A stretch of DNA of 64,000 nt from UBA2219 sp964612075 (GTDB lineage: Bacteria; Desulfobacterota; Deferrimicrobia; Deferrimicrobiales; Deferrimicrobiaceae): positions 4,767 to 68,766 of the forward strand of contig CAZTFC010000007.1 of assembly GCA_964612075.1 (NCBI GenBank). Direction: 5' to 3'. The notes below the pieces were generated by a model. That model did not search any database and was not told where the DNA came from. It saw only the letters and a program-made list of their open reading frames with translations. Both the position numbers and the translations under genes were made by a program. Numbering within the stretch: position 1 is the stretch's first letter; each line of letters opens with the position of its first letter. This document shows positions 36,786 to 44,320 of the stretch, in pieces.

Positions 36786-37486
36786 GCGCCGGGAGCCAGA
36801 CGGTCGCCGGAAACGCGGGCCGGGTCCTCGAACGGATCGCCGCCGCGGAGCGGCGCGCGGGGCGCAGCCCCGGCTCGGTGAAGCTGGTGGCCGCGTCCAA
36901 GACCCAGCCGCTCTCCCTGATCCTCGAGGCGCACGCCGCGGGGATATCCGTCTTCGGGGAGAATTACGTCCAGGAGGCCGAGGAGAAGATCCCGGGGCTG
37001 CCGGGCGCCGAGTGGCACATGATCGGGAAGCTCCAGAGCAACAAGGTCCGCAGGGCCGTTTCGCTGTTTTCCTGGATCCAGACGGTCGATTCGGCGAAGC
37101 GGGCGGAGGAGGTCTCCCGGTGTGCCGTCGAGGCGCGCAAGGTCGTGCCCGTCCTGCTCGAAGTGAACCTCGAGGAAGAGGAGAGCAAGGCGGGGGTCGC
37201 GCCGGCCGGTCTGCGCCTTCTGGCCGAGGCCGCCCTGGGGCTGCCCGGGCTTGCGGTTTCCGGGCTGATGGCGATCCCGCCGTACGGGCTCGACCCCGAG
37301 GAGAGCCGGCCGTACTTCGTCCGGCTGCGGGGCTTGCGGGACGCGCTCGCGCGGGAGTTCCCCGCGGCGGACCTGAAGGAACTGTCGATGGGAATGTCGG
37401 GCGACTTCGAGGCCGCGATCGAGGAAGGGGCGACGATGGTACGCGTCGGGACCGCGATCTTCGGGGTCCGCCACGGGAGGGGATGA
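36782..37486 (+). CDS. yggS: YggS family pyridoxal phosphate homeostasis protein
   Basis: This 234-residue protein is the single-domain alanine-racemase-fold PLP carrier (PLPBP/YggS). The PLP lysine is in LVAASKTQP, with FGENYVQEAEEK, WHMIGKLQSNK, and the C-terminal phosphate-binding ELSMGMSGDFEAAIEEGATMVRVG. It has no known enzyme activity and helps balance vitamin B6 and amino acid pools. The start overlaps maf by ATGA, and proC follows one base after the stop. Confidence 0.96.
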   Translation: MSAGSQTVAGNAGRVLERIAAAERRAGRSPGSVKLVAASKTQPLSLILEAHAAGISVFGENYVQEAEEKIPGLPGAEWHMIGKLQSNKVRRAVSLFSWIQTVDSAKRAEEVSRCAVEARKVVPVLLEVNLEEEESKAGVAPAGLRLLAEAALGLPGLAVSGLMAIPPYGLDPEESRPYFVRLRGLRDALAREFPAADLKELSMGMSGDFEAAIEEGATMVRVGTAIFGVRHGRG

Positions 37487-37487
37487 A

Positions 37488-38291
37488 ATGACGACGGGCC
37501 TGGGGTTCATCGGGGCGGGGAACATGGGGGAGGCGATGATCCGCGGCGTGCTCTCCGCGAAGCTGTACCCCGCGGACCGCGTGTTCGTGCACGACACGGC
37601 CGCCGGCCGGTCCGAGGCGCTGCGGCACCGGCTCGGGGTGTCCGTCGCGTCGTCCGTTGCGGAGCTCCTGGAAGCGTGCGACACCGTCGTCGTGGCCGTG
37701 AAGCCGCAGGTCCTCCCGGAGGCGCTGGCCGGGATCCCGAAAGACGCGGCCCGGGGGAAGACGTTCGTCTCCATCGTGGCGGGGGTCCGGGCAGAGGCGT
37801 TCGAGCGGGCGCTGGGGGAGGGCGCGAAGGTCGTGCGGACGATGCCCAACACGCCGGCGCAGGTCGGGATGGGGAGCACGGGGGTCTTCTTCTCCGCGGG
37901 GGTGGATCCGGCGACCCGGGAGCGCGTGCGGGCGATCCTTTCCTCCTTCGGCGAGGTGGCCGAGATGCCCCGGGAGGAGCTGCTCGACGTCGTGACGGCG
38001 CTGTCCGGCTCCGGCCCGGCCTACGCGTTCCTGTTCCTCGAGGCGCTGGCGGACGGGGCCGTGCGGGCCGGGATGGGGCGGGCCGAGGCGTACCGGCTGG
38101 CCGCCGCCACGCTGGAGGGCGCCGCAAGGATGGTCCGCGAGACGGGGAGGCACCCCGCGGAGCTCAAGGACATGGTCATGTCCCCCGGGGGGACGACCGC
38201 GGCCGGGGTGGAGGCGCTGGAGCGCGGGGCCTTCCGCGCGACGGTGATGGACGCCGTGCTGGCCGCATGGAAGAGGTGCCGCGAGCTGTAG
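37488..38291 (+). CDS. proC: Pyrroline-5-carboxylate reductase
   Basis: ProC reduces pyrroline-5-carboxylate to proline with NAD(P)H. The 267-residue protein has the Rossmann motif GFIGAGNMGEAMI, VVVAVKPQVL, MPNTPAQVGMG, the signature LSGSGPAYAFLFLEAL and SPGGTTAAGVEAL. It lies in the conserved yggS-proC-yggT-yggU order. Confidence 0.97.
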   Translation: MTTGLGFIGAGNMGEAMIRGVLSAKLYPADRVFVHDTAAGRSEALRHRLGVSVASSVAELLEACDTVVVAVKPQVLPEALAGIPKDAARGKTFVSIVAGVRAEAFERALGEGAKVVRTMPNTPAQVGMGSTGVFFSAGVDPATRERVRAILSSFGEVAEMPREELLDVVTALSGSGPAYAFLFLEALADGAVRAGMGRAEAYRLAAATLEGAARMVRETGRHPAELKDMVMSPGGTTAAGVEALERGAFRATVMDAVLAAWKRCREL

Positions 38292-38322
38292 CGGCAACGG
38301 AGAAGGGAGGATCGAAAAAAAG

Positions 38323-38622
38323 ATGTTCGTCGCCGGGAACCTGGTCTACGCGCTGGCAAAGATCGTCGACATCGTGCTTTCGGCGTACATGTGGGTCTTC
38401 ATCATCCGCGCGGTGCTGTCGTGGGTCAGCCCCGACCCGTACAACCCGATCGTCCGGGTGATCCACGGGCTGACCGAGCCGGTCCTCTCGCCGCTGCGCA
38501 GGAAGCTCCCGCTGTACGCGGGATCGATCGACTTCTCGATCGTCGTCGTCGTGCTGATCATCGTCTTCCTGCAGTACTTCGTCGTCCGGTCGCTCTTCGA
38601 GCTCGCCGTGCGGATGTCGTGA
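38323..38622 (+). CDS. yggT: YggT family membrane protein
   Basis: The 99-residue protein has two membrane segments separated by the conserved loop LSWVSPDPYNPIVRVIHGLTEP and ending near FLQYFVVRSLF. The YggT family has been linked to osmotic and ion stress and to photosystem assembly in plastids, without a defined mechanism in bacteria. The ATG at 38323 follows GAAGGGAGG at moderate spacing. The stop overlaps the next start as GTGA. Confidence 0.93.
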   Translation: MFVAGNLVYALAKIVDIVLSAYMWVFIIRAVLSWVSPDPYNPIVRVIHGLTEPVLSPLRRKLPLYAGSIDFSIVVVVLIIVFLQYFVVRSLFELAVRMS

Positions 38623-38951
38623 AGGAGGCCAAGCCGCCGTCGGCCACCCTCTCCGTGCGGGTCGTTCCCCGCGCGGCGAAGGAGGGCGTCGCCGGCCATG
38701 AAGGCGGGGTGCTGCGGATCCGCCTGAACGCGCCCCCGGTGGAAGGCAGGGCGAACGAGGCCCTCGCCCGGTTCCTTTCGAAGGCCCTGGGCGTTCCCCG
38801 CGCAAGCGTGACGTTGGTGGCCGGGGAAAAGGGGCGCAGCAAGATCGTCCGGATCGAGGGGATGACCCTCGAGGCGGCCCTGGAGGCCCTTATTCCACCC
38901 GGTGGACCCAGCGGTGACGGTCCTCGACCTCCCCGTACTGGATCCCGGTGA
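38619..38951 (+). CDS. yggU: DUF167 family protein (YggU)
   Basis: The 110-residue protein shows the DUF167 pattern: LSVRVVPRAAKEGVAG, LRIRLNAPPVEGRANEAL, LSKALGVPRASVTLVAGEKGRSK. It is a small globular protein of unknown function that follows YggT in many genomes. The start is GTG at 38619. The C-terminal 20 residues (rich in Gly, Pro and Arg) extend 62 bases into the 3' end of the convergent ilvE gene, so the tail may be a recent extension after loss of an earlier stop. Confidence 0.88.
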   Translation: MKEAKPPSATLSVRVVPRAAKEGVAGHEGGVLRIRLNAPPVEGRANEALARFLSKALGVPRASVTLVAGEKGRSKIVRIEGMTLEAALEALIPPGGPSGDGPRPPRTGSR

Positions 38952-39963
38952 TCCCCTCGTAGAACCGCAGCGACAGCTCCCCCACCTTGCCGTCCCCGAC
39001 GCGGACTTCCTGCCCGCGGTAGGCGAAGGCGCCGACGGGCGAGATGACCGCCGCCGTCCCCGAGCCGAACGCCTCGGTGAGCGAGCCGTCCTCGGCCCTC
39101 CGGATCACCTCGTCGATCTCGACGGGGCGCTCGTAGACCGGGATCTTCCACTCCCTCGCCAGCTCGATGACCGAGTCGCGCGTGACGCCGGGGAGGATCG
39201 AACCGGACAACGGGGGCGTCACGAGCTCGCCGCCGAAGACGAAGAAGATGTTCATCGTCCCGACCTCTTCCACGAAGCGGCGACGCTCCGCGTCGAGCCA
39301 CAGGACCTGGTCGTACCCCTTCGCCTTGGCCTCCTTCGCCGCCAGGATGCTGGCCGCGTAGTTCGCCCCCGTCTTTGCCTCGCCCAGGCCCCCGCGCGTG
39401 GCGCGGATGTAGTTCTCCTCCACGAGGATGCTAACGGGCTCGAACCCCTTCGCGTAGTACGCGCCCACCGGCCCGGTGACGATGAAGTAGATGTATTCCG
39501 TGGACGGGTGGACGCCCAGCGCCGATTCCGTGGCGATCATCGCCGGGCGGATGTAGAGCGAGGCGCCGTTGTTGCGGGGGATCCAGTCCCGGTCGATCCG
39601 GACCAGCTCCTCGATGGCACGGATCTGGTCCTCGACGGGGACCGGCGGCATGCACAGGCGCGACGCCGAGCGGTTCATCCGCTCCGCGTTGCGTTCCGGG
39701 CGGAAGAGGCAGATCCCGCCGTCCTTCGAGTAGTACGCCTTGAGCCCCTCGAAGATCTCCTGGGCGTAATGGAGCACGACCGCCGTGGGGAGCAGGTCCA
39801 GCGGCCCGAACGGGACGATCCGCGGGTCGATCCAGCCCTTGCCCTCGACGTAGTTCATGAGGAACATGTGGTCGGAGAAGATCTTTCCGAACCCCAACGC
39901 CTTGTCGCTCGCCGGCTTGGGACGCAGGCGGTCCGGCGCCGCCCTCGTGATTTGGATTTTCAT
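38890..39963 (-). CDS. ilvE: Branched-chain amino acid aminotransferase
   Basis: IlvE transfers amino groups between glutamate and the branched-chain 2-oxo acids. The 357-residue product is the longer BCAT type, with the PLP lysine K197 in LGEAKTGANYAAS, HYAQEIFEGLKAY, SLYIRPAMIAT and EAFGSGTAAVISPVG. I chose ATG at 39963 (MKIQITRA); a TTG at 39984 would extend it by seven residues. No ribosome binding site is visible, and TATATT lies 9 bases upstream of the ATG, suggesting a near-leaderless mRNA. Confidence 0.95.
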   Translation of the reverse strand: MKIQITRAAPDRLRPKPASDKALGFGKIFSDHMFLMNYVEGKGWIDPRIVPFGPLDLLPTAVVLHYAQEIFEGLKAYYSKDGGICLFRPERNAERMNRSASRLCMPPVPVEDQIRAIEELVRIDRDWIPRNNGASLYIRPAMIATESALGVHPSTEYIYFIVTGPVGAYYAKGFEPVSILVEENYIRATRGGLGEAKTGANYAASILAAKEAKAKGYDQVLWLDAERRRFVEEVGTMNIFFVFGGELVTPPLSGSILPGVTRDSVIELAREWKIPVYERPVEIDEVIRRAEDGSLTEAFGSGTAAVISPVGAFAYRGQEVRVGDGKVGELSLRFYEGITGIQYGEVEDRHRWVHRVE

Positions 39964-39972
39964 AGTGCACAG

Positions 39973-39978
39973 AATATA
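39973..39978 (-). promoter_or_regulatory. Putative -10 element of ilvE
   Basis: On the minus strand TATATT lies 9 bases before the ilvE ATG in an otherwise G+C-rich stretch. A weak TTTCCG lies 17 bases further upstream. Transcription would start within a few bases of the start codon. Confidence 0.4.
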
Positions 39979-40067
39979 CCGCAAACCGGTTTCCCCGGAA
40001 AGTCGCCCGCTGTGGTATGTTGCGATATGGTGCCGGTTACCGGATCCTTGAGATTAGGGAGCGGTGT

Positions 40068-40760
40068 ATGAGACGACTTGCGGTGGCGGCGATTTGCTTC
40101 GCGCTCGCATTGCCGGGAACGGCAAAGGCCGAGGATCCCCAGGCGCTGAAAGGGGAGAAGGAGCGGCTCGGCTACAGCATCGGCATGGATATCGGTGCCA
40201 CGCTCAAGCGACAGGGCGTCGAGGTGGACGCGGAGTCGCTGGCGAGGGGGATGAAGGACGCCTTCACCGGGGGAAAGACCCTCCTGACGGAGGACGAGGC
40301 CCGGGTGGAGATCGAGGGGTACCAGAAGAAAATGATGGAGAAACAGGCGGAAGAGATGAAGAAACTCGGGGAAAAGAACAAGGCGGAAGGCGAGAGGTTC
40401 CTCGCGGAGAACGCGAAGAAGGAGGGGGTCAAGACCCTCCCGAGCGGGCTGCAATACAAGGTGATCGCGCCGGGGACGGGGAAGACGCCGAAGGCGTCCG
40501 ACTCGGTGACCACCCATTACAAGGGCACGCTGATCGACGGCACGGAGTTCGACAGCTCCTACCGGCGGGGGCAGCCCGCCACGTTCCCCGTGTCCGGGGT
40601 GATCCCGGGCTGGACCGAGGCGCTCCAGCTGATGAAGGAGGGAGCCAAGTGGCAGATCTTCCTCCCCCCGTCGCTCGCGTACGGCGAGCGGGGCGTCGGC
40701 CGGGACATCGGCCCGAACTCGACCCTGATCTTCGAGGTGGAGCTGATCTCGGTCCAGTGA
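40068..40760 (+). CDS. Exported FKBP-type peptidyl-prolyl isomerase (Mip/FkpA-like)
   Basis: The 230-residue protein has a Sec signal peptide (MRRLAVAAICFALALPGTAKA, cleavage after AKA). A helical dimerisation domain begins LKGEKERLGYSIGMDIG and includes a long charged helix, and a C-terminal FKBP domain starts at LPSGLQYKVI with HYKGTLIDGTEFDSSYRRG, VIPGWTEALQLM and LAYGERGV. This is the Mip/FkpA layout of a periplasmic or outer-membrane-facing folding chaperone. The ATG at 40068 has AGGGA 7 bases upstream. Confidence 0.94.
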   Translation: MRRLAVAAICFALALPGTAKAEDPQALKGEKERLGYSIGMDIGATLKRQGVEVDAESLARGMKDAFTGGKTLLTEDEARVEIEGYQKKMMEKQAEEMKKLGEKNKAEGERFLAENAKKEGVKTLPSGLQYKVIAPGTGKTPKASDSVTTHYKGTLIDGTEFDSSYRRGQPATFPVSGVIPGWTEALQLMKEGAKWQIFLPPSLAYGERGVGRDIGPNSTLIFEVELISVQ

Positions 40761-40783
40761 CCCGCGTCCCTTAAGGGGGAGCG

Positions 40784-41380
40784 ATGAAGACGCTGTCCCT
40801 CCTCGGGGCGGTGACGGGGGTCGCGCTGTTCGCCGGCATCCGGCTCTACGCTACCGTCCTGACCGTCGGCCTGTGCCTCCGGTACGGCCTGCTGACCCTG
40901 CCCCCGGAGCTGGCCCCGCTCGGGGTCCTGTCCCATCCGTACGTCCTGATCGCCGCCGGCGTGTGCGCCGCGGCGGAGTTCCTCGCGGACAAGATCCCGT
41001 GGGTCGATTCCCTGTGGGACGCGGTGCATACGTTCGTGCGTCCCGCGGGGGCCGCGCTGATCGCCTTCGCCGCGGTCGGGAAGCTCGATCCGGCCGCAGA
41101 GGTCGCCGTCGTACTCCTGTGCGGTGCGGTCGCCTTCTCCTCCCACGCGGCGAAATCGGGGGCGCGGCTGGCCGTCAACCAGAGCCCGGAACCGTTCAGC
41201 AATGTGGTGTTGAGCCTGGTGGAGGACGCCGTGGCCGTGGGGGGGAGCTACTCCGCGGTCGCGTACCCGCTGGTCGTCCTCGGCGTCGTGGCCGCGTTCC
41301 TCCTGCTGTTCCTCCTTCTCGCCCGGCGGATCCTGCGCCGCTTCGGGAAAAAGCCCTCCACTCCGCCCGGACCGGAATAA
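40784..41380 (+). CDS. DUF4126 family membrane protein
   Basis: The 198-residue hydrophobic protein has about five membrane segments and the conserved pieces GIRLYATVLTVGL, AEFLADKIPWVDSLWDAVHTFVRPAGAAL and SSHAAKSGARLAVNQSPEPFSN, which place it in DUF4126. The function is unknown. The ATG at 40784 follows TTAAGGGGGAGC. It lies between an exported FKBP isomerase and a CoA-transferase gene and may share their transcript. Confidence 0.88.
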   Translation: MKTLSLLGAVTGVALFAGIRLYATVLTVGLCLRYGLLTLPPELAPLGVLSHPYVLIAAGVCAAAEFLADKIPWVDSLWDAVHTFVRPAGAALIAFAAVGKLDPAAEVAVVLLCGAVAFSSHAAKSGARLAVNQSPEPFSNVVLSLVEDAVAVGGSYSAVAYPLVVLGVVAAFLLLFLLLARRILRRFGKKPSTPPGPE

Positions 41381-41418
41381 AATCGTAGATCCATACTTTC
41401 TGGCAGGGAGGCGAGGTC

Positions 41419-42936
41419 ATGGACACGGCGGGCGACCGCGTGCGGAACGCGCAGCTGCGGGGGAAGATCACCGGCGCGGCGCAGGCGGCGGAACGGATCA
41501 GGAACGGCTACAAGGTCGGGGCGAGCGGCTTCACGGGCGCCGGGTGCCCGAAAGAGGTCCCGCGCGCGCTGGCCGGGCGGGTCCGGCGGGAGCGGGAGAG
41601 CGGGAGGGAGCTGCGCATATCGCTCCTGACCGGCGCGAACACCGAGGCGGGGCTCGACGGAGCGCTCGCGGAGGTCGACGGGATCGCGTTCCGCTCGCCG
41701 TTCAACGCGGACCCGGTCGTCCGGGAGAAGATCAACTCCGGCGCGACGGAGTTCCTCGATCCTCACATCGGCTCGCTTTCCCGGATCGTCCGCGCGGGCT
41801 TCCTCGGAGAGATCGACGTCGCGCTCGTCGAGGTGACGGGCGTGACGGAGGACGGCCGGCTCATCCCGTCCACCTCGGTAGGGAACAACCAGGTGTTCCT
41901 GGACTGCGCCCGGGAGGTGATCCTCGAGGTCAACTCCTCCCAGCCGGCCGGGCTCGAGGGGATGCACGACGTCATCGAGCTGCTGAACCCGCCTTTTCAC
42001 CCCGCGAACCGGATCCTTTCCCCCTCGTGCCGGATCGGGACGCCGTATCTCTCCTGCCCCCCGGAAAAGGTCACGGCGGTCGTCCTTACGGACCGGCCGG
42101 ACGACACCGTGGAGCTCAGGGAGCCGGACGCCGACAGCCGGGCGATCTCGCGCCACATCATCGACTTCTTCCGGCGGGAGGTGAAGGCGGGGCGGCTGCC
42201 GGAAAACCTCTACCCGCTGCAGTCGGGCGTGGGCAACGTCGCCAACGCGGTGCTCTACGGCCTGCTCGACTCGGAGTTCGAGGGGCTCGAGGTGTACACG
42301 GAGGTGATCCAGGACGGGCTGCTGGCGCTCATGGACGCCGGGAAGATCCGGTTCGCGTCGGCCACGGCGCTGGCGCTTTCGCCGTCCGTGATGGAGAAAT
42401 TCCGGGCGAACGTCGGGGTCTACAGGGACAGGATCCTTCTGCGGCCGCAGTCGATCAGCAACCACCCGGGGGTCATCCGGCGGCTCGGCGTCGTCGCGAT
42501 GAACGGCTGCGTGGAGTTCGACATCTACGGGAACGTCAACTCGACCCACGTCAACGGCACCCGGATGATCAACGGGATAGGCGGCTCCGGCGACTTCGCC
42601 CGCAACGCCCACATCTCGATCTTCACGACGTCCTCCGTCGCGAAGGGAGGGAAAATCTCCTGCGTCGTCCCGATGGTTTCCCACGTGGACCACAGCGAGC
42701 ACGACGTCTCCGTCGTCGTGACGGAGCAGGGGATCGCAGACCTGCGGGGCGCCTCGCCGAAGCAGCGCGCGGAGCGCATCCTCGGGGCCTGCGTCCATCC
42801 CGCGTTCCGGCCGATGATCGAGGATTACTACTCCAGGGCCCTTGAGGGTTCGCCGGGGAAGCACACGCCCCACCTGCTCGACGAGGCGCTTTCCTGGCAC
42901 GTCCGGTTCCTGCGGACGGGGTCGATGAGGCCGTAG
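41419..42936 (+). CDS. Acetyl-CoA hydrolase / succinyl-CoA:acetate CoA-transferase family
   Basis: The 505-residue protein belongs to the class I CoA-transferase/acetyl-CoA hydrolase family (Ach1/Cat1). Members swap CoA between succinyl-CoA and acetate or propionate, and in Geobacter-like anaerobes such enzymes link acetate activation to the TCA cycle. Visible blocks are LTGANTEAGLDGALAEVDG, VGNNQVFLD, QSGVGNVANAVLYGLLDSEF, IGGSGDFARNAHISIFTTSS and VSHVDHSEHDVSVVVTEQGIADLRG. The ATG at 41419 follows CAGGGAGGCGAGG. The exact substrate cannot be set from sequence alone. Confidence 0.93.
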   Translation: MDTAGDRVRNAQLRGKITGAAQAAERIRNGYKVGASGFTGAGCPKEVPRALAGRVRRERESGRELRISLLTGANTEAGLDGALAEVDGIAFRSPFNADPVVREKINSGATEFLDPHIGSLSRIVRAGFLGEIDVALVEVTGVTEDGRLIPSTSVGNNQVFLDCAREVILEVNSSQPAGLEGMHDVIELLNPPFHPANRILSPSCRIGTPYLSCPPEKVTAVVLTDRPDDTVELREPDADSRAISRHIIDFFRREVKAGRLPENLYPLQSGVGNVANAVLYGLLDSEFEGLEVYTEVIQDGLLALMDAGKIRFASATALALSPSVMEKFRANVGVYRDRILLRPQSISNHPGVIRRLGVVAMNGCVEFDIYGNVNSTHVNGTRMINGIGGSGDFARNAHISIFTTSSVAKGGKISCVVPMVSHVDHSEHDVSVVVTEQGIADLRGASPKQRAERILGACVHPAFRPMIEDYYSRALEGSPGKHTPHLLDEALSWHVRFLRTGSMRP

Positions 42937-42976
42937 GGCCGCCGGCCTCCCGCTCGGACGGGACGTTCCCCCTGGC

Positions 42977-43120
42977 GGGGGACACTCTGTCCCTTCGCCC
43001 GCGTTTGGAGCCAAGAGTGTCCCCCTCTGAGCCCTCCATGGCCTCGGAGCCTGCGCTGTTTGTCGCTCCCGCCCTCCTGGCTCCGCTCCAAACAGACGCC
43101 CGCTCAGGGGAACATCCCCT
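42977..43120. repeat. Cluster of palindromes between convergent genes (REP-like)
   Basis: Three nested inverted repeats are visible. GGGGGACACTCT (42977-42988) pairs perfectly with AGAGTGTCCCCC (43014-43025). GTTTGGAGC (43003-43011) pairs with GCTCCAAAC (43085-43093). AGGGGA-ACA-TCCCCT forms a hairpin at 43106-43120. The region lies between two convergent genes, so it may act as a bidirectional terminator, or be a decayed repetitive extragenic palindrome. No coding sequence is evident in 42937-43147. Confidence 0.5.
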
Positions 43121-43147
43121 CCGAACAGGAGCCCGCCGCCCGGGAGT

Positions 43148-44320
43148 TCAACGTCCGGGCGCTTCGCCGTACCCGGTCAGCTCGACGTACCCTTCGCCCC
43201 CGACGGGGCGCCCGCGAGAGACGCCGTCCGCCGAGACGGCCCCTTCCCAGTACCGGACGAAGGTCCGCAGCTCCTGGTCCGCCACGAGAGGAACGATCGA
43301 CAGCTCGATCCCCTCGGAAGGGACCCGCAGCCTCCAGCGGGCCGGGTACCGGACGCCGCTCGACGGGCTCCTCCAATGGCCGAGGACATCGACCGCCGCT
43401 TCGCCCGCGGCGAGGGGCCGGAAGGAGCCGTCCGGCCACGCCAGCATGCCGGAGCTGAAACCGCCGACGCCGCCGTCCCTTCGCCGGAGCCGGTAGTACA
43501 TCAGGTCCCTGCCGTCGGACAGGTGGAGGGCGAACCAGTCCCAGCCGGAGTGCTCGTCGCCGAGCGCGCTGGTTCCCCATTCGCGGTCCAGCCAGGAGCT
43601 CCCCTCGACCTCATACGACGCTCCGCCGATCCCGACGGTGCCCCGGGTCGCCAGCCGGGTGATGGAATAGTAGTGGGAGGCGTTGCCCGGATCGGACCCC
43701 TTCCGGCTCAGCCCCCCCTCGCCCTGGGGTACCGGCGGCCGGTCCGACCGGAGGACGAGGTCGACGGAGGTCCCTTCCTGCTCCGCGCGCAGCCGGATCG
43801 GCGTCAGGGCGCCCGTTCCCCCCTCCGCGGACCAGTCGTCGATCCAGACGCGGAACGGCCGGACGCCCGCCCCCGCCATCCCCAGGGCGGAGCGGCCGAT
43901 CCGCTCGAAGTGGCGGAAGGCATTCCCCTTCACGTCGGTCACGGAAAAGTGCGCCATGTACGCCTGGTCCGCGCCCCAGCGCGACCCGCGCCGCGGAGCG
44001 CCCGGGGGGGAGAGGGCGAAGCGGAAGAAGGTGAGCTGGTACCCGAACCGGCGCACGTCGGGGCTTTTCAGATTGCCGGTGAAGTACCACCACTCGTGGC
44101 GGAACGCCGGGTGCGGCCCGTGGTCGTCCGGGAACCGGAAGGCGCGCGGGGCCGTCGCGAGGGCGAACCCGGTCGGGAGGTCCTCCGACAGCAGGGCGGT
44201 GACGGTCCCGGCCGGGGCGGCGGGGGCCGGTGCATCCGACCCCCCGCGCCAAAGGAGCCACCCCCCGGCGAGGAGGAGCGCGGCGAGCGCCGCGGCCGCC
44301 GGCTTCCGACGCCGTAACAC
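43148..44320 (-). CDS. AttH/CrtC-like exported lipocalin-domain protein
   Basis: The 390-residue protein has an N-terminal hydrophobic segment (AAAALAALLLAGGWLLW) acting as signal anchor or signal peptide, without a lipobox. Two lipocalin-like domains of the CrtC/AttH fold follow: HPAFRHEWWYFTGNL, YMAHFSVTDVKGNAFRHFERIGR, GSSWLDREWGTSAL and GWDWFALHLSDGRDLMYYRLR. AttH partners the AttEFG ABC transporter; CrtC relatives are carotenoid hydratases, but no carotenoid genes are nearby. The GTG start at 44320 directly abuts the permease stop, so it is the last gene of a three-gene transporter operon. Confidence 0.88.
   Translation of the reverse strand: MLRRRKPAAAALAALLLAGGWLLWRGGSDAPAPAAPAGTVTALLSEDLPTGFALATAPRAFRFPDDHGPHPAFRHEWWYFTGNLKSPDVRRFGYQLTFFRFALSPPGAPRRGSRWGADQAYMAHFSVTDVKGNAFRHFERIGRSALGMAGAGVRPFRVWIDDWSAEGGTGALTPIRLRAEQEGTSVDLVLRSDRPPVPQGEGGLSRKGSDPGNASHYYSITRLATRGTVGIGGASYEVEGSSWLDREWGTSALGDEHSGWDWFALHLSDGRDLMYYRLRRRDGGVGGFSSGMLAWPDGSFRPLAAGEAAVDVLGHWRSPSSGVRYPARWRLRVPSEGIELSIVPLVADQELRTFVRYWEGAVSADGVSRGRPVGGEGYVELTGYGEAPGR

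Noticed and set aside
43148..44320. Carotenoid 1,2-hydratase (CrtC) function
   Set aside because: The fold is shared, but no carotenoid synthesis genes are nearby and the gene is coupled to an FtsX-type ABC transporter, which fits AttH better.
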